A stretch of DNA of 64,000 nt, from contig NZ_AP017422.1 of the NCBI RefSeq assembly GCF_002355595.1, positions 4,836,001-4,900,000 of the forward strand, in the 5' to 3' direction. Under the pieces are notes generated by a model. The model was not told the origin of the DNA and ran no database searches. It was given only the letters and a program-made list of their open reading frames with translations. Positions 1 through 11,500 of this stretch are shown here, one piece after another. Position 1 is the first letter of the stretch, and every line of letters starts with the position of its first letter. The DNA comes from Filimonas lacunae. GTDB taxonomy: Bacteria; Bacteroidota; Bacteroidia; Chitinophagales; Chitinophagaceae. A program made the position numbers and the translations under genes.

Positions 1-3000
1 ACCGGTTTGAGTAAGCTTCGCACTATCCGCATCCAGTGTACGACAGAAATTCAACGTACTATAAGAGATACCAGCTACGGGCAATGGCTTAATTACAATA
101 TAAGTACTGGCAGTATCGCTACAACTTCCATCACTGAAAGTATACAGCACCTGGTAAGTGCCAGCTGCACTGCTCTTCACATCTATTGAACCACTGGCCG
201 CATTCAACGAAAGGCCGGCAGTAGAAGTGTACACGCCACCAGCTACACCAGTCTGAGTAATCTTCGCGCTATCTGCATTCAGCGTACGGCAGAAATTCAA
301 TGCACTATAAGAAATACCAGCCACAGGCAATGGCTTAATCACAATATAAGTACTGATAGTATCACTACAATCTCCATCACTAAATGTATACAACACACGG
401 TAAGTACCAACGGAACTACTTTTCACGTCTACTGAACCGCTTGCTGCATTCAACGACAAGCCAGCAGCAGAAGTATACACGCCCCCAGTCACACCGGTTT
501 GAGTAAGCTTCGCACTATCTGCATCCAGCTTACGGCAGAAATCTAATGCACTGTAAGCTATATGAGCCACAGGCAATGGCTTAATTACAATATAGGTGCT
601 GGTGGTATCGCTGCAGCTGCCATCACTGAAAGTATACAACACACGATAAGTGCCAGCAGTACTACCCTTCACATCTACTGAACCACTCGCCGCATTCAAC
701 GACAGGCCAGCTACTGAACTAAACGTTCCTCCAGTGATGCCCGTCACCGTAACGTGTGCACTATCCGCATCCAGCTTACGACAAAAATTCAACGCACTAT
801 AAGAAATACCTGCAACAGGTAATGGTTGAATTACAATATAAGTGCTGGTAGTATCGCTACAACTTCCATCGCTGAAAGCATACAGCACACGGTAAGTACC
901 GGCTGTGCTGCTCTTCACATCTATTGAACCACTTGCCGCATTCAACGACAGGCCAGTAGCAGAAGAATATACCCCACCAGCTACACCGGTTTGAGTAATC
1001 CTCGCGCTATCAGCATCCAGGGTACGGCAAAAATTCAACGCGCTATAATAAATACCTGCAACAGGCAATGGCTTAATTACTATATAAGTACTGGTAGTAT
1101 CACTACAACTTCCATCACTGAAAGTATACAGCACACGATAAGTACCTGCTGTGCTACTCTTCACATCTATTGAACCACTCGCCGCATTCAACGAAAGACC
1201 AGCTAATGAACTAAACGTCCCTCCAGTGGTACCCGTCACCGTAACATGTGCACTATCCGCATCCAGCTTACGACAAAAATTCAACGCACTATAAGAAATA
1301 CCAGCCACAGGCAATGGCTTAATTACTATATAAGTGCTGATAGTATCGCTACAGCTGCCATCACTGAAGGTATACAACACACGATAAGTTCCGGAAGTGC
1401 TGCTCTTCACATCCACAGAACCACTCACGGTATTCAATGATAATCCGGCAGCAGAAGTGTACAAGCCACCAGAAACACCGGTTTGTGTAATCTTCGCACT
1501 ATCCGCATCCAGCTTACGGCAGAAATCTAATGCACTGTAAGAGATACTCGCAACAGGCAATGGTTTAATTACAATGTAAGTGCTGGTGGTATCGCTACAG
1601 CTACCATCACTGAAAGTATACAACACACGATAAGTGCCCGCAGTACTGCTCTTCACATCTACTGAACCGCTTGCTGCATTCAACGACAGGCTAGCAGCAG
1701 AAGCGTACACACCACCAGTCACACCGGTTTGAGTAAGCTTCGCACTATCCGCATCCAGCTTACGGCAGAAATCTAACGCACTGTAAGCTATATGAGCCAC
1801 AGGCAACGGTTTAATTACGATATACGTGCTGGTAGTATCGCTGCAGCTGCCATCACTGAAAGAATACAGCACCTGGTAAGTGCCAGCTGTACTGCTCTTC
1901 ACATCTATTGAACCACTGGCCGCATTCAACGAAAGGCCGGCAGTAGAAGTGTACACGCCACCAGCTACACCAGTCTGAGTAATCTTCGCGCTATCCGCAT
2001 CCAGTTTGCGGCAGAAATCTAACGAACTGTAAGAGATACTCGCAACAGGCAATGGTTTAATTACAATATAGGTGCTGGTGGTATCGCTACAGCTGCCATC
2101 ACTGAAAGTATACAACACACGATAAGTACCTGCAGCGCTGCTCTTCACATCCACAGAACCACTCGCTGCATTCAACGACAAGCCGGATGCAGAAGTGTAC
2201 ACGCCACCAGCCACACCAGTCTGAGTAATCTTAGCGCTATCTGCATTCAGTTCACGGCAGAAATTCAGTCCGCTATAAGAAATACCAGCAACAGGCAATG
2301 GTTGAATTACAATATAAGTGCTGGTAGTATCACTACAATTTCCATCACTGAAAGTATACAACACACGGTAAGTACCAGCTGCGCTGTTCTTCACATCCAC
2401 AGAACCCGAAGCAGCATTTAATACCAATCCGGCCGAAGACGTAAATGTTCCGCCTGTAGTGCCGGTTAATATAGCTTTCGCACTATCTGCATCCAGTTTA
2501 CGGCAAAAATCAAGAGCACTATAAGAGAAGCTGGCCACAGGCAATAGCCTAATTACAATATAAGTACTGGTAGTATCGCTACAGCTGCCATCGCTGAAAG
2601 TATACAGCACACGATAAGTACCGGCTGTGCTGCTTTTCACATCCACAGACCCCGAAGCGGCATTCAATGTTAATCCGGCAGCGGAAGTAAATGTTCCACC
2701 TGTAGTGCCAGTTAAAGTTACTTTGGCACTATCCGCATTTAGCGTACGGCAGAAGTTTAACGCACTATAAGAGAAGCCGGCTACAGGCAATGGTTTAATT
2801 ACAATATAAGTACTGGTGGTATCACTACAGCTTCCATCACTAAAAGTATACATCACCTGGTAAGTACCAGCTGTACTACTCTTCACATCCACAGAACCAG
2901 AAACAACGTTCAACGACAATCCTGCGGCAGAAGCATAAACCCCACCCGCAACACCGGTTTGTGTAATCTTCGCGCTATCCGCATTCAGCGTACGGCAGAA

Positions 3001-5510
3001 ATTCAATGTATTATAAGCAATACCCGCCACAGGCAGTGGCTTAATCACAATGTAAGTGCTGATGGTATCGCTACAGCTGCCATCACTAAAAGTATACAGC
3101 ACACGGTAAGTACCCACGGTACTGCTTTTTACATCCACTGAACCCGAAGCAGCATTCAATGCTAGTCCGGCAGCAGATGTAAATGTTCCGCCTGTAGTAC
3201 CGGTTAAAGTTATTTTTGCACTATCCGCGTTCAGCGTATGGCAGAAATTCAACACACTATAAGTAATATGAGCCACTGGTAGCGGCTTAATTACAATATA
3301 GCTGCTGGTAGTATCGCTACAGCTGCCATCACTGAAAGTATACAGCACACGGTAAGTACCGGCTGTGCTGCTTTTTACATCCACAGAACCCGAAGCAGCA
3401 TTCAACGACAAGCCCGCATCTGACGTAAACGTTCCGCCCGTAGTACCGGTTAAAGTTACTTTGGCGCTATCCGCACTTAGTGCACGGCAGAAATTTAATG
3501 CACTATAAGAAAAGCCAGCCACAGGCAATGGCTTAATTACAATATAAGTACTGGTGGTATCACTACAGCTTCCATCGCTGAAAGTATACAGCACACGGTA
3601 GGTACCAACCGCACTGCTCTTCACATCTACAGCGCCTGAAGCTGCATTCAACGCCAGGCCGGCAGTAGAAGTATATACACCGCCAGCCACACCGGTTTGC
3701 GTAATTTTCGCACTATCTGCATTCAACGTACGGCAGAAGTTCAAGGCACTATAAGCAATATGAGCTACAGGAAGCGGCTTAATGATAATATAAGTGCTGG
3801 TGGTATCGCTACAGCTGCCATCACTGAAAGTATACAGCACACGGTAAGTACCGGCTGTACTGCTTTTTACATCCACAGAACCCGAAACTCCATTCAATGT
3901 TAATCCGGCAGTAGAGGTAAACGTTCCGCCCGCTGTACCGGTTAAAGTAATTTTTGCACTATCCGCGTTCAAAGTACGGCAGAAGTTCAATGCACTATAA
4001 GAGAAGCCAGCCACAGGCAATGGCTTAATTACAATATAAGTACTGGTGGTATCGCTACAGCTTCCGTCACTGAAAGTATACAGCACCTGGTAAGTACCGG
4101 CTGTACTGCTTCTCACATCCACAGAACCCGAAGCTGTATTCAATGTCAATCCGGCAGCAGAAGCATATACGCCACCAGCTACACCTGTTTGTGTCACCTT
4201 CGCACTATCCGCATCCAGCTTACGGCAGAAGTTCAGCGCACTATAAGTAATATGTGCCACAGGAAGCGGCTTAATCACGATATAGGTGCTGGTGGTATCA
4301 CTGCAACTTCCATCACTGAAAGTATACAGCACACGATAAGTGCCAACGGTACTGCTTTTTACATCCACCGCACCGGTAACCGTATTCAACGATAAACCGC
4401 TCACAGAAGAATAAACACCACCGGTAGTACCCGTTGCTGTAACCCTGGCACTATCCGCATTCAGCGTACGGCAGAAATTCAACGAACTATAGGCAATATG
4501 AGCCACAGGAAGCGGCTTAATAACAATATAGGTGCTGGTGGTATCACTGCAACTTCCATCACTGAAAGTATACAGCACACGATAAGTGCCGGCTGTGCTA
4601 CTTTTTATATCCACAGAACCCGATACAGTATTTAATGTTAATCCGGTAGTTGAAGAATATACGCCACCAGCTACACCAGTTTGGGTAATCTTCGCACTAT
4701 CCGCATCCAGCTTACGGCAGAAACTTAAAGCACTATAAGAGACCTGAGCAACAGGCAGCGGCTTAATGATAATATAAGTACTGGTAGTATCACTGCAACT
4801 TCCATCACTGAAAGTATACAGCACACGATAAGTACCCAGGGTACTGCTTTTTACATCCACCGCGCCGGTAACTGTATTCAATGACAAACCGCTCACAGTA
4901 GAATAAACACCGCCCGTAGTACCCGTTACAGTGATCCTGGCACTATCTGCATCAGTTTTGCGGCAGAAGTTAAGTGCACTGTAAGCAATATGGGCTACTG
5001 GCAATGCCTTAATAACAATACCCGCTCCGGTAGTATCACTACAACCGGTTGTAGCATCATTAAATGTATACAACACACGATAGGTGCCGGCAGTACTGCT
5101 TTTTACATCCACCGCACCGGTTGTAGCGTTCAGCGCCAAACCAGTAGCAGCAGAATAAACACCGCCTGCAACACCCGTACGGGTAACCCGCGCGCTATCT
5201 GCATTCAACGCACGGCAATAACTTAATGGACTATAAGAAATACCCGCCACCGGCAGGGCATTGATGGTAATATTGGTACCGGTAGTGTCACCACAACCAG
5301 TAGTAGAATTGGTAAATGTATACCTGATATGGTAAGTACCTGGCGTACTGTTTTTCAGGCTAATGCTTCCGGTGCCGGCATTCATTGACAACCCTGTAGT
5401 CAAAGCCGCAAAAGTACCACCGGCAGTACCCGTTACAGTCACTTTTGCCGAATCTGTCACAACCCTGCTATAGCAATATTTACCTGTGCCATAAGCAATA
5501 GTGGCTGTAG
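1..5510 (-). repeat. Tandem array of 246-bp coding repeats
   Basis: The motif ATCNGCAT recurs at 25, 271, 517, 763, 1009, 1255 and so on to 4945, always 246 bp apart (20 exact intervals), then at 5197 and about 5452 in longer units. The array continues beyond position 1. Each unit encodes 82 residues, including FCRK(L/T)DADSA, a TGG(V/T)(Y/F) turn, VDVKSST, GTYRVLYTF and GSCSDTTST. Units come in two flavours, TQTGV-GGVY and TVTGT-TGGTF. The constant two-cysteine pattern suggests one disulfide or paired strands per unit, which is inference. Confidence 0.97.
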
Positions 5511-8500
5511 GCAAGGCATTCACCACTACTGTAGCATTTCCCGCTCCCACACAACCGTTGGCATCTTTTACAGCAGCAGTAAATACATAAGTATCCGCCA
5601 CAGTAGGTTTGGCTGAAGTATTTTGAATGGCTGCATTTACAATACCCGCACTGGCCGCAGGACTGGCCGACCATGCATAAGAAGCGTAAGGTGTTTTGCC
5701 GGAAGTAGCAGCAGCATTTAAAGCCACAGTACTACCAATACAAATAGCACCACTTCCCGGTGTTGCTGTAACCACAGGAATACTCACTATCTCTACCGCT
5801 GTTTTTTTAGTAGCCACACAACCTACTGCATTCGACACAGTATAAATAACCGTATCTATACCCACAGCCAACGTATTCAGTATACCTGTGCCGGAATTAA
5901 TCTGCGCCTTCGATGCATCATACACTGTCCATACACCACCTGGTGCCGTATTCGAAAAAGTATAATTCGATCCCAGGCAAAGTGTAGTACTGCCACCACT
6001 TACGGTATTATTGGCCAGCGTTCCCGACAATGGGTTAATGGCTATATCATCTAGCGCCACATCATTACCGCTGCCACCATTAGCATTGTTTTTCAGATAC
6101 ACATCCGCCGTAGTTCCCTGGGCGGTAAAAGTAAATGTATATTGAACCCAGGCCGTATTGGTAAAAGTTCCAGTACTTACAGAAGATAACACTACCCCAT
6201 CTGTACTGGCAACTCCTGCAGTAATATTGGGTTTGATGGTATTGGTAGGGCTCAGGTTGGCTACCCAGAAGCTCATCTGGTATTGCAAACCAACCACCAG
6301 GTTGGTAATACGTTTTCTATAAAACTCATCTGCCTGGTAACTGGCATTTATAATCATATAATTACCAGTGCCATCACCTGTGGTATGATCCTTCAGATTT
6401 GCATTGTTCGTCCATCCGGTTGAACCTTTCTGAATAGAGTAATAGCCATCATTCGGTTTATTAATACTGGTATAGTGATAAGAAGTTACCACACTTGGCG
6501 CAGTGGTCCCGGTACCAAAATCTTCTACCGGCGACACGCTACAGGTTTGTGAGATATTCAGTGGCATCAGCAATTTTTCATGCATCACTACATGCACCAC
6601 CTCTCCTGCCGCCACGTTAATGCTGGCCTGGTTTACCGGTATATTACCTGTTGAATTGGAAGTAGGGTCATATATATCAATAGCACCCAGATCCCATGAG
6701 GCAGGATTGGTAATACCAAGCGTATAAGTACCGGCCATTACCGGTATCAGGATAGAGTTATCATTATAAGTAATCCTCACCCTTTCGTCATCCAGCCACG
6801 ATCCGTTACTGGTGGTACGTGTAAACAGCGTATTGGGCGTATCGCTTGCTGCAGATATACACCACACCTGACTACCCGCACCGGCAGTGGTTTTTGAAAA
6901 CGAAGACCCCCTGGTAGCATCAGCAGTCCAGGTGGTAGTACCGGTTCTTCTATATCCGCTGGAATACATGTTGCCATAATCATCATACGCCACATCGGTT
7001 CCATTGGGTGCACCTACGCTGGTGGCAGTACCGCCGGCGAATGGGATGGTATAGGCAGTAGTACCACTCAGGTACAGGATGGTACCGGTAGAAGGCAACA
7101 TATCCAGTCTGGTTACACCTGCCCCACTGGCCACCAGGGTAGTCCACGAATCGGTATAAGTAGTACCGCTGGTAGTATTATTTACTAAAATGCTGCCATC
7201 CGAACAGGCAATAGCTATACGACCATTACCATAAGTAATATCCACCGCTTTTACAGCGCTATGGGCAGCAGGGAAAAAGATCTGTGTTGCCGTTCCATTA
7301 TTATAGAAATAAGCATTACCTGTTGAGTTTACATACACACATTGTCCGGGACCAGCACCGTCAATAGACGTACCTGTTTGCCCCGTTACACGCACCCAGG
7401 TGCTGCCGCTGGCTAAACGTTTATAAATAGCACCGTTGGAAAGCGAAGCCCATAGCTCACCATCTCCTGTACCATCAGTAGTTACACCATGTCCTACGCC
7501 CACATCATACATTGCGCTGATTGTAGCGGGCTGATCGTTTAACGTAAATCCGGTAACTGTAGTAGGTCCGCCTGTAAGCGTTAAGGCAACATCAGGACAA
7601 GATTCTTCATTCAATGCACGTAAATGCACATACACATACCCCTTAGGTACTACATCTGCAATATTCACTGTAGCACTGTTGCTGGTACCAATAGTATAAG
7701 TAAGTGAACTGGCAGCCCCTGCTGTGATAGTAGCAATCACAGTTTCTGTACCTTCTGTAAGCGCATCCGGCAGTGGCACCACATTGATTGTAACATTGTT
7801 GCTGCCTGCAGGAATAACCACAGAGCCCGACAGGGTAGAATAATCTGTGCCATTAGTAGCAGTGCCACCTATAGAATAAGTAACAGTAACAGCCGAACCA
7901 GCGGTTAAACCGGTAGGCAGACTAACTAAAAAGCTACCCCAGGTGCCATCTTCCGAAGCATCCGCCGTTTTAGTAATACTGATGTTTCTGCTTTCATCAT
8001 CCCCGATATTAACAGTAGCACTGGCAGCAGCACTATTTACAGGCAACGACGACACACTGGACGAAGATGCGCCACTGATAGTGGCAACCACCGTTTCAGT
8101 ACCCTCGATAATTTTATCATCAATCACCACCACACTCACCGTAACACTGTTTTGCCCGGCAGGAATTACCGCTGTACCACTTAAAGTAGTATAGTCCGTT
8201 CCATTGGTAGCCCGGCCACTAACTGTGTAGGTAACAGTAATGTCCTGATCAAAAGTTTTACCGGAAGGCAGGCTGATAATAAACGATCCATTGGTAGAAG
8301 GCTCAGATGCATCTGCTCCTTTGGTAATGCTTACAGCAGGAATCTCTTTTACGATCACCGTAAAACCGGTAGTATCGCTACAGCCTGCTCCATTTGTATA
8401 AGTATATAATACACGATAAGTACCGGCGGTGCTGCCTGCCAGGTTAAGCATACCGGTAGTGGCATCTACCACTAAACCTGTACCAGCCGAAAAACTGCCA

Positions 8501-11500
8501 CTGCTTACACCAGATTGCGTAATAGTCACCGCCGCAGTACCCTGTGTATAATAGCTGTTAGCACCATAGGCAATGCTGGCTGTTGGCATAGCCTTTACCG
8601 TAACAGTGGCACCGGTAGTGTCAAAACAACCGGTGGTGCTGTTGGTAAAAGTGTATAACACCCGGTAAGTACCCGGTGTGCTGGCTGCCAGGTTAATGGT
8701 TCCGCGCGTTGCATTCACCACCAAACCTGAAGGCGCAGAAAACGAGCCGCTGGTTACACCGCTTTGCGTAACAGTTACAACAGTAGTGTCTTTTGCACAA
8801 AAACTGGCGGCACTGTATGATATGGTAGCTGTTGGCAGCGCATTGATGACAACATCTGTTGAAGCTGTGCCGTTACAATGTGTATCATTATCAGTATAGG
8901 AATACGTAATATGGTAAGTACCAGCCGTACTGGCCTTTAAACTAATGCTTCCGGTACCGCTGTTTAACACCAGGCCCGCAGGAGTGGCGGTGTAAGTTCC
9001 GGCATTATTCCCCGTTTTGGTTACAAGGGCCGAATCTGCAGCAAAGCGGCTGGCACAATAAGTGCCGGAACCATACGCTATAGTAGCAGTAGGTAAGGCA
9101 TTCACCAGCACCACGGCCGTATCACTACCCACACAACCATTCGCATCCGTTACCTTTTGCGTATATATATAAGTATCTGCCACCGCAGGGGTAGCAGTTG
9201 TATTTTGCGTAGCAGTGCCGGCTAAACCTGCATTAGCAGCAGGAGCAGCACTCCAGGCATACGAAGTATAAGGCGTTTTGCCCGATGTAACTGTTGCATT
9301 TAACGCAACAGTACTGCCTAAACAAATAGCTGCACTGCCTGGCGTAGCCGTCACTACAGGCGAGCTGATCACCTCTATAAAGGTTTGCTTGCTGGCCACA
9401 CATCCCACAGTGTTGGATACAGTATACGTTAACGTATCCAGCCCAACAGCAACAGCGCTAAGCACACCTGTTACGCTATCAATAGTAGCAATGAACGGGT
9501 TGCTGCTTTTCCATTTACCCCCTGTGCTGGTGTTAGATAAAGTATACGTGCCGCCCATACAAAGCCTGTTCGAGCCTCCGCTAACAACGTTATCGTCAAT
9601 GGTGCCCGAAAGCGGGTTAATAGCAATATCATCTAAAGCCAGATCGTTACCACTGCCACCGTTGGCGTTATTACGCAGGTAAACATCCTGTGTGGCACTT
9701 TGTGCGGTAAAAGTAAAGGTAAACTGCTGCCAGGCGGTGCTGGTAATATCTCCTGTGTTTATAGTAGATAAGTCAACCCCTGTTGTACTGGCCACACCTG
9801 CCGTAATATTGGGCTGTATTGGATGTTGGGGCATCAGGTTTGCCACCCAAAAGCTCATCAGGTATTGCTGCCCCGGTACCAGGTTCGTTAACCGTTTGCG
9901 GTAAAATTCATCTGCCTGGTAGCTCGCATTCACAATCATAAAATTGCCAGATCCTGTAGTATGATCTACCAGCGATGCATTATTCCAGCCGGTAGCCACT
10001 TTCTGAATGGTGTAATAACCATCATTCGCGGTAATTACCGAAGTATAGTGGTAAGAAGTAATTACTGACGGAGCCGAAGCCGCCATTCCAAAATCCTCTA
10101 CTGCCGACATTCCACAGTTCTGAGCTATGCTTAAAGGCACCAGGTACTGCTCACGCATAACCACATGCACCACCTCTCCCTCTGTTACATTAATGCTGGC
10201 TGTTTTACCAGGTACGTTAGCAGTTGAGTTAGTGGTAGGATCGTATATATCAATACCTGCCAGATCCCATGAGGTTGGGTTAGTGATGCCTAAATTATAG
10301 GTACCCGCCACAACCGGTATGATAATAGAATTGTCTTTATAGGAAGTTCTTACACGTTCATCATCAATCCACACTCCATTGCTGGTTGTGCGCGTGTAAA
10401 TGGTTTTGGCGGTATTGGTAGAGTTAGACAAACTCCACACCTGCCCACCTGCACCTCCTGTAATGTATTTAAAGCTGCTGCCCTTGGTTGCATCAGCCAC
10501 CCAGGTGGTGCCCGAACTCCATTTATACCCATTGGAATAAATACTACCCAGGTCATCAAAACACACGTCAGTAGACCCCGGAGCACCCAGGCTGGTAGCA
10601 GTACCACCCCCAAAAGCAATGGTATAAGCGTTAGAGTTGCTACTATTATAATATACCACAGTACCGGCAGAAGGCAATATATCTAAACGCGCAGCACCCG
10701 AGCCACTGGCCACAAGCGTAGTCCATGCATCAGTATAACCACTTCCGCTGGTTGTATTATTTTTAAGAATACTACCATTGCTACAGGCTATTGCAATACG
10801 TCCACCTCCATAACTAATATCCACCGCTTTTACTCCACTGTGCGAGGAGGCTGTGTAAATAGTGGTATACGTGCCGTTATCATAAAAATAAGCATTACCG
10901 GTAGAGTTCACAAACACAAACTGCCCGGGACCGGCACCATCAAGGGCTGTACCGGTAACACCGGATACCAGCTGCCACTGGCTGCTGGTGGCCAGTCGGT
11001 GATACACAGCACCTGTAGATAAAGCCGTCCATAGTTCACCATCCCCTTTACCGGTGGTAGTGGCGCCATGGCTAACGCCTATATCTACCAATGCAGAAAT
11101 ATAATCGGGTTGATCGTTTAAAGAAAAACCGGCTACCGTAGTAGGGCCTCCTGTAAGAGTAAACGGAAAATCGGGGCTGGACTCCTCATTCAATGCACGC
11201 AAATGCACATAGATATAGCCCTTTACCACCACATCTGCAATATTTACCGTAGCACTGTTGCTGGTGCCCGGTGTATAAGTAACATTTGCAGAAGCTCCCC
11301 CGGTAATAGTAGCTACTACCGTTTCAGTACCTTCTGTAAGCATATCGGCGTAAGGTGTTACCGCCACGGTTACACTGGAACTGTTTGCCGGAATAACTGC
11401 TGTTCCCGACAATGTAGCATAATCAACACCATTGGTAGCCGTGCCACTAATAGTATAGTTAACCGTAATAGCCTCCGAAGCCACCACACCTGAAGCCAGG

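Noticed and set aside
1..5500. Many short plus-strand frames (about 60-78 codons) at regular spacing
   Set aside because: They recur every 246 bp because they are antisense shadows of the repeat array of the giant minus-strand gene; their low-complexity composition mirrors it.
1..5510. CRISPR array
   Set aside because: The 246-bp units have no unique spacers and keep one open frame; no cas genes are present.
6777..11493. Shadow frames of 60-134 codons opposite or beside the giant gene
   Set aside because: They lie within a continuous, domain-bearing reading frame on the minus strand and match no family.
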